NCBI RefSeq assembly: GCF_035989285.1
Contig: NZ_CP108513.1
Span: forward strand, 434,001-498,000
DNA from: Streptomyces sp. NBC_01235
GTDB taxonomy: Bacteria > Actinomycetota > Actinomycetes > Streptomycetales > Streptomycetaceae
DNA: 64,000 nucleotides
Reading direction: 5' to 3'
Below the pieces are notes generated by a model, which was given only the letters and a program-made list of their open reading frames with translations, did no database searches and was not told where the DNA came from. Below, one piece after another: positions 28,221 to 40,222 of this stretch (positions are counted from its first letter, which is position 1; each line of letters opens with the position of its first letter). Position numbers and translations under genes: made by a program.

Positions 28221-28520
28221 ATGCTGCAACCAGCGAAGACCGAAGTCGCCAGAGCCCTGGGCAGTTACCGGTCCTGGGAGCGGGCCATGCTCGCGCGCCC
28301 CGGCGACCACGCGGTGCGGGCCACCTTCGAGGACTGCGGGTACACCCTGTGCGTGCTGATGGGCAAGCGCTGCGCACGGGAGGCCGCGGACGCCGCCGAA
28401 CAGTATCTGCGGGCCGTCACTGACGTTTATCACCGGGAGCGCAGGGGCCCGAGCCGGCGCAACGGCGTCGCGCGGCTCTCGGCGACGCGCTCCCTCCCGT
28501 GCCTTCCGGCGGAGACGTAG
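28221..28520 (+). CDS. DUF5133-like small protein
   Basis: 99 residues. VRATFEDCGYTLCVLMGKRCAREAADAAEQYLRAV matches the core of the Streptomyces DUF5133 family (DVAYTLCVxTGTR...ALxAAxxYL). Cytosolic, function unknown; members often lie near stress and regulatory genes. ATG 28221. 75 bases upstream of glgE on the same strand, so it may lead that operon. Confidence 0.7.
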   Translation: MLQPAKTEVARALGSYRSWERAMLARPGDHAVRATFEDCGYTLCVLMGKRCAREAADAAEQYLRAVTDVYHRERRGPSRRNGVARLSATRSLPCLPAET

Positions 28521-28595
28521 CGCTCCGGTGTCGGTGCAGTTCGGTCGCCCAACACCGGGCGAGTGAAGCCAGTTTCAGCAAGCGGAGGTGCAGAG

Positions 28596-30551
28596 GTGAA
28601 GTCCACCAGGGCGATCGGCCGTATCCCGGTACGGGACGTCGAACCGCGCGTGGAGTGCGGCAGGCGGCCGGCGAAAGCCGTGACCGGAGAGACGGTGCGG
28701 ATCTCCGCGACGGTGTTTCGCGAGGGCCACGACGCCATCGGCGCCAACGTGGTCCTCAAGGGCCCGGACGGCGGCCGTGGACCCTGGACACCGATGCGCG
28801 AACTCGCCCCCGGCAGCGACCGCTGGGGGGCCGATGTGACCCTGGAGGCCATGGGCCGCTGGACCTACACCGTGGAGGCCTGGAGCGACCCGGTCGCCAC
28901 CTGGCGCCGCCACGCCGAGATCAAGATCCCGGCGGGCATCGACACGGGTCTGGTCCTGGAGGAGGGCGGCCGGCTCTACGAGCGGGCGGCCGCCCGCGCC
29001 CCGCGCGGGCCCGAGCGCAACCTGCTGCGGGACGCGGCGAAGAGGATGCTCGACGACGCCCTGCCGGTGGCCGAGCGCTACGCGGCGGCCACGGCGCTGG
29101 AGGCGGCCGCCGTCCTCGCCCGGTATCCGCTGCGCGACCTGGTCACCGCCTCCGAGCCGCTGCCTCTGCTGGTGGAGCGCGAACGCGCCCTGTACGGCGC
29201 CTGGTACGAGTTCTTCCCCCGCTCCGAGGGGACTCCAGAGCGTCCGCACGGTACTTTCCGCACCGCCGCCCGCAGGCTCCCGGCCATCGCCGCGATGGGC
29301 TTCGACGTCGTCTACCTGCCGCCGATCCATCCGATCGGCACGACCTTCCGCAAGGGCCGCAACAACACGCTCGACCCCGGTCCGGACGACGTCGGCGTGC
29401 CCTGGGCGATCGGCTCGCCCGAAGGCGGCCACGACGCCGTCCACCCCGACCTGGGCACCCTCGAGGACTTCGCCCGGTTCGTGGAGCGGGCGCGCGAGCT
29501 CGGCCTGGAGATCGCCCTCGACTTCGCCCTCCAGTGCTCCCCCGACCACCCCTGGGTGCAAAAACACCCCGAGTGGTTCCATCACCGGCCGGACGGGACG
29601 ATCGCATACGCCGAGAACCCGCCGAAGAAGTACCAGGACATCTACTCCCTGGCCTTCGACGCCGACATGAAGGGTCTGATCTCCGAGACCCAGCGCGTGC
29701 TGCGCCACTGGATGTCGTACGGAGTGCGGATCTTCCGCGTCGACAACCCGCACACCAAGCCGGTCGTGTTCTGGGAGCGGGTCATCGCGGAGATCAACCG
29801 CACCGACCCCGACGTGATCTTCCTCGCCGAGGCCTTCACCCGCCCCGCGATGATGCACACGCTCGGCCAGATCGGCTTCCAGCAGTCCTACACCTACTTC
29901 ACCTGGCGCAACACGAAGCAGGAACTGACGGAGTACCTCACCGAACTCTCGGGGGAGGCCGCCTCCTACATGCGGCCCAATCTGTTCGCCAACACCCCCG
30001 ACATCCTGCACGCCTACCTGCAGCACGGCGGCCGCCCCGCCTTCGAGGTCCGCGCCGTCCTCGCCGCCACCCTCTCCCCGACCTGGGGCATCTACAGCGG
30101 CTACGAACTCTGCGAGAACACACCGCTGAAGGAAGGCGGCGAGGAATACCTCGACTCGGAGAAATACCAGCTCAAACCCCGTGACTGGGCCGCGGCCGAA
30201 CGCGAGGGCCACACGCTCGCGCCGCTGATCACGAAGCTCAACGAGATCCGGCGGGCGAACCCGGCCCTGCACTGGCTGCGGAACCTCCGCTTCCACGGCA
30301 CGGACAACCCCTCCGTCATCGCGTACAGCAAGCGCGCGGGCTCGAACACGGTTCTGGTGGTCGTCAACCTCGACCCCCACCACACCCAGGAGGCCACGGT
30401 CTCGTTGGACATGCCGCAACTCGGCCTGGACCACGGCGCATCCCTGTCCGTGCACGACGAACTGACGGGTGAGACATACGCCTGGGGCAGCACGAACTAC
30501 GTGCGCCTGGAGCCCGGCCGGACGCCTGCCCACGTGTTCCACGTCCGGTGA
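28596..30551 (+). CDS. glgE: Alpha-1,4-glucan:maltose-1-phosphate maltosyltransferase GlgE
   Basis: 651 residues. Extends alpha-1,4-glucans with maltosyl units from maltose-1-phosphate. GH13_3 features: N-terminal beta domain, helical insertion (residues about 110-200), barrel with [13 protein letters not shown], nucleophile Asp383 in [10 protein letters not shown], general acid/base Glu412 in FLAEAFTRP, and [12 protein letters not shown]. The Asp-Glu spacing of 29 equals that of characterised Streptomyces GlgE. GTG 28596 follows GGAGG. First enzyme of a glgE-treS-pep2-glgB set; the gap to treS is 32 bases. Confidence 0.96.
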   Translation: MKSTRAIGRIPVRDVEPRVECGRRPAKAVTGETVRISATVFREGHDAIGANVVLKGPDGGRGPWTPMRELAPGSDRWGADVTLEAMGRWTYTVEAWSDPVATWRRHAEIKIPAGIDTGLVLEEGGRLYERAAARAPRGPERNLLRDAAKRMLDDALPVAERYAAATALEAAAVLARYPLRDLVTASEPLPLLVERERALYGAWYEFFPRSEGTPERPHGTFRTAARRLPAIAAMGFDVVYLPPIHPIGTTFRKGRNNTLDPGPDDVGVPWAIGSPEGGHDAVHPDLGTLEDFARFVERARELGLEIALDFALQCSPDHPWVQKHPEWFHHRPDGTIAYAENPPKKYQDIYSLAFDADMKGLISETQRVLRHWMSYGVRIFRVDNPHTKPVVFWERVIAEINRTDPDVIFLAEAFTRPAMMHTLGQIGFQQSYTYFTWRNTKQELTEYLTELSGEAASYMRPNLFANTPDILHAYLQHGGRPAFEVRAVLAATLSPTWGIYSGYELCENTPLKEGGEEYLDSEKYQLKPRDWAAAEREGHTLAPLITKLNEIRRANPALHWLRNLRFHGTDNPSVIAYSKRAGSNTVLVVVNLDPHHTQEATVSLDMPQLGLDHGASLSVHDELTGETYAWGSTNYVRLEPGRTPAHVFHVR

Positions 30552-30583
30552 CCCGCACCGCCGATCGGAGGCTCCAGACCGCC

Positions 30584-32302
<1,719 letters not shown>

Positions 32303-32330
32303 GCGTGCGCCGAGGAAAGGATGGGTCACC

Positions 32331-33692
32331 GTGACGAAGACCGCACCCCTGCGACCGAGCAGCGCGAGCGGCGTCCGCACCGTCGGGCCGCTCGCCACGC
32401 TGCTGTGCGAGTGGCTGCCGCGGCAGCGTTGGTTCGCCGGCAAGGACCGGCCCCTCACCGACCTGCGCATGCTGTCGATGACCGAGCTGTATCCGGGCTG
32501 TCTGCATCTGCTCGTGCACGCCGATCAGTCGGGTGTTCCGACGCCCGGGGGCACTCCCCCGGCCGGTGACTGCTACCAGCTGCTCCTCGGCGTCCAGGAG
32601 CATCTGTCGCCTCGGCTGGGCCGTGCACTGATCGGCAGGGTGGAGGACGGGCCGATGGCGGGGCTGACGGTCCATGACGCGTTGCAGGACCCCCGGTCGG
32701 CGCATCTGCTCCTGGAGCGGATGCGGCACCCCGGCACGCTGGGCCCGTTGTGCTTCGAGTCTGCCCCGTCCGTGTCACTGCCCCCGGGGCTCGCGCCGCG
32801 TCTGCTGGAGGCCGAGCAGTCCAACACCTCGCTGGTGTACGGGGACGCGTTCATCCTGAAGATCTTCCGGCGGATCCAGCCCGGGGTGAACCCCGACCTG
32901 GAGGTACCGGTCGCGCTGGCCGGCCAGGGGTGCGGGCGAGTACCCGCGCCCGTGGCCTGGTTCCGCACGACGCATCCGCAGGAGGCGACGCTCGGCGTGC
33001 TCCAGCCGTTCCTGCCCGACGCCTCCGACGGCTGGACGCTGGCGCTGCGGGCGCTCGCCCGCGGGGAGGACTTCACGGCGGAGGCCGAGGAACTGGGGCG
33101 GGCCACGGCGGACGTCCACCTGGCGCTGGCCGCGGCCCTCCCGGCCGGTCCGGACGCGGAGGACGGGCGTACGGCGGCGGCGATGACCGAGCGGCTGGAG
33201 GTGGCCGCACACCATGTGCCGGCGCTGCGCCCGTTCGTGCCGGGCCTCACCACCGCCTTCGGCGCGCTCTCCGTGTGCGATGCCGGCCCGCCCGCCCAGC
33301 GCATCCACGGCGACCTGCACCTCGGTCAGGTCCTGCGGGCCGGACGGGACTGGTTCGTCATCGACTTCGAGGGCGAGCCGTCCCGCCCGCTGGCCGAGCG
33401 GCGCAGCGCCCACTCCCCGGTCCGTGACATCGCCGGGATGCTGCGCTCCTTCGACTACGCCGCCCGCCAGCGCCGCCCGTGGCGGCCGGAGTGGGCGCGC
33501 CGCTGCCGGGAGGCCTACTGCGCGGGCTACGCGGCCCATGCGGGCTGGGACCCCCGTAAGAAACATGCCCTGTTGCGTGCCTACGAGACGGACCGAGCCG
33601 TGTACGAAGTGCTGTACGAGGCCCGGAACCGTCCCGACTGGCTGCCCGTACCCATGGCGGCGATCGAACGACTCGCCGTCCGAGGAGGCTGA
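32331..33692 (+). CDS. pep2: Maltokinase Pep2
   Basis: 453 residues. Phosphorylates maltose with ATP to maltose-1-phosphate, the GlgE donor. Aminoglycoside-kinase-like fold: N-terminal cap (LLCEWLPRQRWFAGKDRPL), ATP-binding lobe NTSLVYGDAFILKIFRR, catalytic loop RIHGDLHLGQVL and metal-binding DFEGEPSRPLAERR. GTG 32331, 28 bases after treS; glgB follows after five bases, so the four enzymes form one operon. Confidence 0.95.
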   Translation: MTKTAPLRPSSASGVRTVGPLATLLCEWLPRQRWFAGKDRPLTDLRMLSMTELYPGCLHLLVHADQSGVPTPGGTPPAGDCYQLLLGVQEHLSPRLGRALIGRVEDGPMAGLTVHDALQDPRSAHLLLERMRHPGTLGPLCFESAPSVSLPPGLAPRLLEAEQSNTSLVYGDAFILKIFRRIQPGVNPDLEVPVALAGQGCGRVPAPVAWFRTTHPQEATLGVLQPFLPDASDGWTLALRALARGEDFTAEAEELGRATADVHLALAAALPAGPDAEDGRTAAAMTERLEVAAHHVPALRPFVPGLTTAFGALSVCDAGPPAQRIHGDLHLGQVLRAGRDWFVIDFEGEPSRPLAERRSAHSPVRDIAGMLRSFDYAARQRRPWRPEWARRCREAYCAGYAAHAGWDPRKKHALLRAYETDRAVYEVLYEARNRPDWLPVPMAAIERLAVRGG

Positions 33693-33697
33693 CCCCT

Positions 33698-35905
33698 GTG
33701 GCCCTGCGTGACACCTCTCCGCCCGAGCCGGCCGGCCCCCGCCCGCGCACGGCGCCCGCGCTCGACCCGGCCGACCGCGGACGCCTGCTCTCGGGCGCCC
33801 ACCACGATCCGCACGCGCTGCTGGGGGCGCACCCGGTGCCGGGCGGGATCCTCTTCCGGGCCCTGCGGCCCTTCGCCGACGCCGTGAGCGTCGTGATCGA
33901 CGGCGATCCCACTCCGCTGGTCTCGGAGGGCGACGGCCTCTTCGCCGTCGTCCTGCCGCTCGCCGCGGTGCCCGCGTACTCGCTGCTGGTGTCGTACGAG
34001 GGCGCCGAGCACAAGGTGGACGACCCGTACCGCTTCCTGCCGGCCCTCGGCGACCTCGATCTGCATCTCATCCGTGAGGGGCGGCACGAGGAGTTGTGGA
34101 AGGCGCTCGGCGCTGAGCCGATGGCCCACCAGGGGGTGATCGGCACCCGGTTCACGGTGTGGGCGCCGAACGCCCAGGGCGTGCGGGTAGCCGGGGACTT
34201 CTGTTTCTGGGACGGGACCGCGTTCCCGATGCGGTCCCTGGGATCGTCCGGGGTGTGGGAGCTGTTCCTTCCCGGGATCGGCGAGGGCGCCCGGTACAAG
34301 TTCGAGATCACCTCCCGCTACGGCCACCGCTTCCTCAAGGCCGACCCGATGGCCCGGCGCGCGGAGGTGCCGCCGGACACGGCGTCGATCGTGCACGCCT
34401 CGCACCACGAGTGGTCGGACGAGGAGTGGATGGCGCACCGGGGCGACGTTCCCGTGCACGTGGCGCCGTTCTCCGTGTACGAGGTCCACCTGCCGTCCTG
34501 GCGGCCCGGGATGACGTACCGTCAACTGGCGGAGGAGCTACCGGCATACGTCAACGGCCTCGGCTTCACCCATGTGGAGTTCATGCCGGTCGCCCAGCAC
34601 CCGTTCTCGGGGTCCTGGGGATATCAGGTCACCGGTTTCTACGCGCCGGCCTCGCGGCTCGGTACGCCGGACGACTTCAAGTACCTGGTGGACGCCCTGC
34701 ACCGGGCCGGGATCGGTGTGATCGTGGACTGGGTGCCGGCCCACTTCCCCAAGGACGACTGGGCGTTGGCGCGGTTCGACGGGGATCCGCTGTACGAGCC
34801 CGGGGACTCGCGGCGGGCCGAGCATCCGGACTGGGGAACGTACGAGTTCGACTTCGGACGCGTCGAGGTGCGCAACTTCCTCGTGGCGAACGCCACTTAC
34901 TGGTGCGAGGAGTTCCACGTCGACGGCCTGCGGGTGGACGCGGTCGCCTCCATGCTCTATCTCGACTACTCGCGGGACTCCGGACAGTGGACGCCGAACG
35001 TGTTCGGCGGCCGGGAGGACCTGGACGCGAAGGCGTTCCTCCAGGAGATGAACGCGACGGTCTACCGACGCAATCCCGGCGTCGTGACGATCGCGGAGGA
35101 GTCCACCGCCTGGGAAGGGGTGACCCGGCCTACCGACAGCGGCGGGCTCGGCTTCGGCCTGAAGTGGAACATGGGCTGGATGCACGACTCGCTGCAGTAC
35201 ATCGGCAAGGAGCCGGTGCACCGCAAGTACCACCACAACGAGATGACCTTCTCGATGGTGTACGCCTACAGCGAGAACTACGTCCTGCCCGTCTCGCACG
35301 ACGAGGTGGTCCACGGCAAGCAGGCGCTGGTCTCCAAGATGCCCGGCGACTGGTGGCAGCGGCGCGCCAACCACCGGGCGTACCTCGGGTTCATGTGGGC
35401 CCACCCGGGCAAGCAACTCCTCTTCATGGGGCAGGAGTTCGCGCAGGGCGCGGAGTGGTCCGAGGCCCATGGCCCCGAGTGGTGGCTGCTGGATCCCGGT
35501 TACGCGTCCGCGGGCGATCACCAGGGGGTGCGGGACCTGGTCCGCGATCTCAACACGGTCTACCGGGCGACCCCGGCCCTGTGGGAGCGCGACACCGACC
35601 CGGCCGGATTCCGGTGGGTGGTCGGCGACGCCGCGGACGACAACGTGTTCGCGTTCCTGCGCCACGACGCGCAGGGCGCTCCGCTCCTCGCCGTCAGCAA
35701 CTTCTCCCCCGTCGTGCGCCACGACTACCCTCTCGTCGTCCCCGGCGAGGTCCCGGCCTGGCGCGAGCTGCTGAACACCGACGCCGAGCGCTACGGCGGC
35801 AGCGGCGTCGTCGTCCGCCCCACTCCCGTCGCACCCGAGCGGGGGGAGCTCAGGCTGACGCTGCCGCCCCTGGCCACCGTGTGGCTGACGCCGTCGTCCG
35901 TGTGA
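33698..35905 (+). CDS. glgB: 1,4-alpha-glucan branching enzyme GlgB
   Basis: 735 residues. Introduces alpha-1,6 branches into glucan made by GlgE. Two N-terminal beta-sandwich modules (first around 40-115; CBM48 from GTRFTVWAPNAQGVRVAGDF), then the GH13_9 barrel with DWVPAHFPKD, GLRVDAVASMLYLDYSR, TIAEESTAW, VLPVSHDEVVHGKQ, and an all-beta C-terminal domain. GTG 33698 after CGAGGAGG. In S. coelicolor one of two glgB clusters is linked to glycogen in aerial hyphae; which type this is needs alignment. Confidence 0.96.
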   Translation: MALRDTSPPEPAGPRPRTAPALDPADRGRLLSGAHHDPHALLGAHPVPGGILFRALRPFADAVSVVIDGDPTPLVSEGDGLFAVVLPLAAVPAYSLLVSYEGAEHKVDDPYRFLPALGDLDLHLIREGRHEELWKALGAEPMAHQGVIGTRFTVWAPNAQGVRVAGDFCFWDGTAFPMRSLGSSGVWELFLPGIGEGARYKFEITSRYGHRFLKADPMARRAEVPPDTASIVHASHHEWSDEEWMAHRGDVPVHVAPFSVYEVHLPSWRPGMTYRQLAEELPAYVNGLGFTHVEFMPVAQHPFSGSWGYQVTGFYAPASRLGTPDDFKYLVDALHRAGIGVIVDWVPAHFPKDDWALARFDGDPLYEPGDSRRAEHPDWGTYEFDFGRVEVRNFLVANATYWCEEFHVDGLRVDAVASMLYLDYSRDSGQWTPNVFGGREDLDAKAFLQEMNATVYRRNPGVVTIAEESTAWEGVTRPTDSGGLGFGLKWNMGWMHDSLQYIGKEPVHRKYHHNEMTFSMVYAYSENYVLPVSHDEVVHGKQALVSKMPGDWWQRRANHRAYLGFMWAHPGKQLLFMGQEFAQGAEWSEAHGPEWWLLDPGYASAGDHQGVRDLVRDLNTVYRATPALWERDTDPAGFRWVVGDAADDNVFAFLRHDAQGAPLLAVSNFSPVVRHDYPLVVPGEVPAWRELLNTDAERYGGSGVVVRPTPVAPERGELRLTLPPLATVWLTPSSV

Positions 35906-35974
35906 ACAGGTCCGGGCAGGGCAGTCGGGTGCGTACCACCCACCAGAGAAGGCCGCAGAGAAAGGCCGCATCCC

Positions 35975-37069
35975 GTGCGCACCGTCGGAGTGGAGGAGGA
36001 ACTCCTCCTGGTCGACCCGGAGACCGGGGAGCCGCAGTCCCTGTCCGCCGCCGTCCTCGCCCGCGCCTCGCGGTGCGAGACCGCGGAGCACCCGCCCGTC
36101 TTCCAGACGGAACTGCACAACCAGATGCTCGAGTTCGCCACCCACCCGCAGTCGGGCATGGGCGAGCTCGGCGCGGAGATCGTGCGCATCCGCGGGGAGG
36201 CGGCCCGGCATGCGCGTGAGACGGGGTGCGCGGTCGCCGCGCTCGCCACGTCGCCGCTCGCGGTGCGCCCCTCCGTCAGCAGGGGTCGGCGCTACCAGTG
36301 GATGGCGGAGCAGTACGGCATCGCGACCCGCGAGCAGATCGTCTGCGGTTGTCACGTCCATGTCTCCGTCGGCTCCGACGAGGAGGGTGTCGCGGTCATC
36401 GACCGGATCCGGCCCTGGCTGTCGGTGCTGGCGGCACTGAGTGCCAACTCGCCGTTCTGGCAGGGCCGGGAGACCGACTACAGCAGCTATCGCAGCCGGG
36501 TGTGGAATCGCTGGCCGTCGGCGGGTCCGACCGAGCTGTTCGGTTCGGCGGAGCGCTACCACGGGCGGGTGGCGGACATGGTGGCCACGGGCACGATCCT
36601 CGACGAGGCCATGGTCTACTTCGACGCCCGGCTGTCGGCGCGCTATCCGACGGTGGAGGTGCGGGTGGCGGACGTCTGTCTGCACGCGGACACCGCCGTG
36701 CTGATCGCCACGCTGGTGCGCGGGCTCGTCGAGACGGCCGCCCGGGACTGGGAGGCCGGGCGGGAGCCGCTGGACCACAGTGTGAGCCTGTTGCGGCTGG
36801 CCGGCTGGCGCGCCGCCCGCTCGGGGCTGACCGCGGACCTGCTGCACCCGGCGACCATGCGGCGCGCCCGCGCCGAGACGGTCGTACGGGCCCTGCTGGC
36901 GCATGTCGAGGACGCGCTGGCGGACAGCGGGGACCTGGAGCGGGCCAGCGAGTCCTGCGCCGAACTGCTGCGGCGCGGCAACGGTTCGCGGATCCAGCGC
37001 GAGGTGTGGGAGCGCACGGGCAGCCTGCGCGAGGTCGTCAGCACCTGCGTGCGGCACACCCAGACCTGA
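35975..37069 (+). CDS. Carboxylate-amine ligase, YbdK/GCS2 family
   Basis: 364 residues. Glutamate-cysteine-ligase type 2 fold: TVGVEEELLLVDPETGEPQSLS at the N-terminus, TELHNQMLEFAT, CGCHVHVSVGSDEEG (metal/ATP-binding His) and EVRVADVCLHADTAV. The family ligates a carboxylate to an amino acid with weak glutamate-cysteine ligase activity in E. coli; the actinobacterial substrate is unknown. GTG 35975, 69 bases after glgB on the same strand, so it may be part of the same transcript. Confidence 0.9.
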   Translation: MRTVGVEEELLLVDPETGEPQSLSAAVLARASRCETAEHPPVFQTELHNQMLEFATHPQSGMGELGAEIVRIRGEAARHARETGCAVAALATSPLAVRPSVSRGRRYQWMAEQYGIATREQIVCGCHVHVSVGSDEEGVAVIDRIRPWLSVLAALSANSPFWQGRETDYSSYRSRVWNRWPSAGPTELFGSAERYHGRVADMVATGTILDEAMVYFDARLSARYPTVEVRVADVCLHADTAVLIATLVRGLVETAARDWEAGREPLDHSVSLLRLAGWRAARSGLTADLLHPATMRRARAETVVRALLAHVEDALADSGDLERASESCAELLRRGNGSRIQREVWERTGSLREVVSTCVRHTQT

Positions 37070-37213
37070 GGCACCCTGGCCGGTCGGGATCGTCAAGGCG
37101 GATTACTTATTCGTTCCAGGCCACAACCGGTCTCACCTGGGCTAGATTCGACCACCGTCGATAACAGTTCCCGTCGGCGGAGTCACAGCCCGTACACGTC
37201 ACAGGAGCAGCGC

Positions 37214-39118
37214 ATGCGCGACTTCGCCCTCGCTCCCCCAACCGTCTCTCCCCTCACCGGAGGGCTCGCAGACAGCGTCTTCGAGACAGCCGCCCGTACT
37301 CCCACACTCCCGGTGCTCTCCCGTCGCCCGGACACCGCCTCCGCCGTCTGGGAGGAGGTGACGGCCGTCGAGCTGCGGGACGAGGTGGGCGACCTGGCCA
37401 AGGGGTTCGTGGCGTCCGGGATCAAGCCCGGTCACCGCGTGGCGATCATGGCGCGCACCCGGTACGAGTGGACGGTGCTCTGCCACGCGCTGTGGGCGCT
37501 GGGCGCCGAGGTCGTCCCCGTCTATCCGACGTCCTCGCGCGAGCAGGTCGAGTGGATCCTGCGGGACGCCGGCTGTGTGGGTGTGGTCGTCGAGGACGAA
37601 CAGAGCGTCATGACCGTGGGTTCGGTGTGCGCGGCTCTGCCCTCGCTGCGACACGTCTGGCAGTTGGACGCGGGGGCTCTCGAAGAGCTCGGGCAGCGCG
37701 GCGAGTTGGTGCCGATGACCACGGTGGACTCGCTGCGCCGGATCGTGCTGCCCGACTCCACCGCGGTGATCGCCTACACCTCCGGCACCTCGGGCCGCCC
37801 CCTGGGCTGCGCGCTGAGCCACCGCAGTCTGGCCAGCCCCTGCGACACGCTGCTGGCCGGCTGGGGGCACACGGCCGCGCCCGCGGGAGAGCAGGCGAGA
37901 GTCCTCGCCTTCCTGCCGTTCTCCCATGTGTACGGCCTGATGATCCAGGGCATGTGCCTGCGCGGCGGCATCCTGATGGGCCACGAGCCCGATCTCGGCG
38001 CGGACGCGCTGGCGGAGTCGCTGCGCACGTTCCGTCCGACGTATCTGTACGCGGTCCCGTCGGTGTTCGAGAAGATCTACAAGAACTTCCTGCGGGCGGC
38101 CCAGGAGGCGGGGCGCGGTGCCCTGTTCGAGCGGGCGGCGGAGACGGCCCGGGACTTCGCGGCCGCCGTCGAACGGCAGCGGCTGGGCCGCGGCTCCGGG
38201 CCCGGGTTCGACCTGCGGTTCCAGCACGCCCTGTTCGAACGGACGGTGTACCGCAGGCTCCGGGCCGCGCTGGGCGGCCGCGTCCACCGCGCCACCTCGG
38301 GCGGCTCCCCGCTCCATCGCGACCTGTCCCTCTTCTACGAGGGCATCGGCATCTACGTGCACGACGGGTACGGCCTGACCGAGACCAGCGGCGGGATCAC
38401 CATGCAGCCGCTGGGCCGGGAGAAGTCGGGCACCGTCGGACAACCGCTGCCGGGCACGGACATCCGGGTGGCGGACGACGGGGAGATCCTGGTGCGCGGC
38501 CCGTCGGTGTTCCAGGGCTACGTCAACGACGACAGCGCGACGCGCGCCGCGTTGTGGGGCGGCTGGCTGGCCACGGGCGACCTCGGGTTCCTGGACTCCG
38601 ACGGCTACCTCACGATCACCGGCCGCAAGAAGGACGTCATCATCACCAGCAGCGGCAAGAGCGTGGCGCCGACCGCGCTGGAGCAGCGGCTGCGGATGCA
38701 TCCGCTCGTCCACCAGGCGGTGGTCGTGGGTGACAACCGGCCCTGTGTGGGCGCGCTGATCACCCTGGATCCCGACTTCCTGACGCACTGGCGCGGGAGC
38801 CTCACGTTGCACGGCGACATGCAGAGCCGGGAGGCACGCGAGGAGAACGCTCTGCGGGAGGAGATCGGGCGGGCGGTGGCCGCGGCCAACAGCGCGGTGT
38901 CCCGATCGGAGTCGATCCGGGCCTTCCGCATCCTGCCGCAGCCGTTCGACCAGACCAACGGTCTGCTGACGCCCTCGATGAAGCTGCGCCGTGACTCGAT
39001 CGTGGCGCACTACGCGGCGGAGATCGAGGCGATGTACCAGGCGCGGGCGCGGCTGCCCCGGCAGAGCGCACCGGAGGAGGTGCTGAGCTGGGACGACGCG
39101 GACGACGTGTTCCGGTGA
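37214..39118 (+). CDS. AMP-forming long-chain acyl-CoA synthetase (FadD15-like)
   Basis: 634 residues. ANL superfamily enzyme that adenylates a fatty acid and transfers it to CoA. Motifs: P-loop AYTSGTSGRPLGCALSHR, DGYGLTETSGG (A5), TGDLGFLDSDGYLTITGRKKD (A7/A8) and catalytic lysine region at LTPSMKLRRD (A10). Resembles the Mycobacterium FadD15/Streptomyces membrane-associated group. ATG 37214 after an AGGAGC site. The 144-base upstream gap probably contains its own promoter. Confidence 0.94.
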   Translation: MRDFALAPPTVSPLTGGLADSVFETAARTPTLPVLSRRPDTASAVWEEVTAVELRDEVGDLAKGFVASGIKPGHRVAIMARTRYEWTVLCHALWALGAEVVPVYPTSSREQVEWILRDAGCVGVVVEDEQSVMTVGSVCAALPSLRHVWQLDAGALEELGQRGELVPMTTVDSLRRIVLPDSTAVIAYTSGTSGRPLGCALSHRSLASPCDTLLAGWGHTAAPAGEQARVLAFLPFSHVYGLMIQGMCLRGGILMGHEPDLGADALAESLRTFRPTYLYAVPSVFEKIYKNFLRAAQEAGRGALFERAAETARDFAAAVERQRLGRGSGPGFDLRFQHALFERTVYRRLRAALGGRVHRATSGGSPLHRDLSLFYEGIGIYVHDGYGLTETSGGITMQPLGREKSGTVGQPLPGTDIRVADDGEILVRGPSVFQGYVNDDSATRAALWGGWLATGDLGFLDSDGYLTITGRKKDVIITSSGKSVAPTALEQRLRMHPLVHQAVVVGDNRPCVGALITLDPDFLTHWRGSLTLHGDMQSREAREENALREEIGRAVAAANSAVSRSESIRAFRILPQPFDQTNGLLTPSMKLRRDSIVAHYAAEIEAMYQARARLPRQSAPEEVLSWDDADDVFR

Positions 39119-39286
39119 GTCACGCCGCGCGGACGCAGGGCGGCCCGTCGTGGGCCGCCGCCGTCGTATGCCGGTGGGAGCCGGACGCGTAGCCTGTACG
39201 GGCCCGGGAACCCTGAAAGGGGCGACGCCAGAGAGCCGTACGAGAAAGGACGCCGGTCCCGGCAGCAGCGGGGCCGCACAGACGAC

Positions 39287-39733
39287 ATGGCAACCGAGCC
39301 GCGTGGTAACGAAGCATTGTCCTCCTGGGCGATTCCGACCCGTACGGCCCGTTTCGCGGGTGAACCGCAGGATGTGACGGGTGCGCGTCTGGCCGCGGAG
39401 GAGTTCCTCCGCGAGCTGGCTCGGGCCTCGCCGCCCACGGCGCCGGAGTGCTGGCACGACATCGTGCTGATCGTCGCGGAGCTGGCCGCCAACGCGGTCC
39501 AGTACGCGCCGGGCCCCTTCGAACTGCATCTGCGCCCCACCTTCGACGGAGTGCACGTCACGGTCCACGACACCAACAGCACCCCGCCGTCACCGCGGCC
39601 GTTCCATCCCGACAGCGGGGGCGGCGGCATCGGCTGGTATCTGGTGCACACGCTCTGCAGTCAGGTCAGCGTGGTGCCCAACCCGGCGGGCCAGGGAGAG
39701 GGAAAGGACGTCCACGTCTTCCTGCCGTGGTGA
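39287..39733 (+). CDS. RsbW-like anti-sigma ATPase
   Basis: 148 residues, a single HATPase_c domain. N-box IVLIVAELAANAVQYAPG, G1/G2-like VTVHDTNSTPP and GGGGIGWYLVHTLCSQVSV. Anti-sigma kinases of this type bind a SigB-type sigma factor and phosphorylate the partner STAS protein. Candidates in reach are the sigma factor at 40789 and the STAS protein at 43302. ATG 39287. Confidence 0.88.
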   Translation: MATEPRGNEALSSWAIPTRTARFAGEPQDVTGARLAAEEFLRELARASPPTAPECWHDIVLIVAELAANAVQYAPGPFELHLRPTFDGVHVTVHDTNSTPPSPRPFHPDSGGGGIGWYLVHTLCSQVSVVPNPAGQGEGKDVHVFLPW

Positions 39734-39772
39734 AGGCGCGGAACGAGGCGGCGACTGAGTGCGTGCCGCCCG

Positions 39773-40222
39773 TCAGCCCGGCCGGCCGGTGGCCCGGACC
39801 GGCACGAACACGCTGATCGTCTTCCCGCCCGTGGGCCTTTTCTCGACGGTGATGTCTCGGGCCAGCCGTACGACCAGCGGCCAGCCGTAGCCGCCCGTGC
39901 CCTGTCCGGCTCGCGGGAAGCCCGGTCCGTACGCAGCGGCGGGTTCGTCGTCGCTGTGGTCGTGTACGGCCAGGCGGATCCCGCCGCACACGGGCGTCAG
40001 CTCGAACCCGGCGAGTCCGCCGCCGTGCCGCAGAGCGTTGGCCACCAGTTCCGAGACGACGAGCAGCAGGTCGATGACGTCCTCCTCCCGCGCCGGCCGC
40101 ACCGACGGGTCCCACCGGGCGGCCACCACCGCGCGAGTGTGGGCCCGGGCGGACGCGGCGGTCGTCACCGGCACCGCCGGGCCGAACGCCCGCCCGGCGG
40201 GCGCGAGTTCCTCCTCTCTCAC
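39773..40222 (-). CDS. RsbW-like anti-sigma ATPase, coupled to PRC-barrel gene
   Basis: 149 residues. HATPase_c domain with N-box LLLVVSELVANALRHGGG, G1 LAVHDHSDDEP and G2 GTGGYGWPLVVRLA. GTG 40222 overlaps the stop of the upstream PRC-barrel gene (GTGA). Likely a partner-switching kinase or phosphatase-controlled anti-sigma factor. Very similar in layout to the ATPase encoded at 58233-58676. Confidence 0.88.
   Translation of the reverse strand: MREEELAPAGRAFGPAVPVTTAASARAHTRAVVAARWDPSVRPAREEDVIDLLLVVSELVANALRHGGGLAGFELTPVCGGIRLAVHDHSDDEPAAAYGPGFPRAGQGTGGYGWPLVVRLARDITVEKRPTGGKTISVFVPVRATGRPG

Noticed and set aside
37199..39568. 789-codon minus-strand frame opposite the acyl-CoA ligase
   Set aside because: Antisense shadow with His/Arg/Gln-rich sequence; the plus-strand ligase carries all family motifs.
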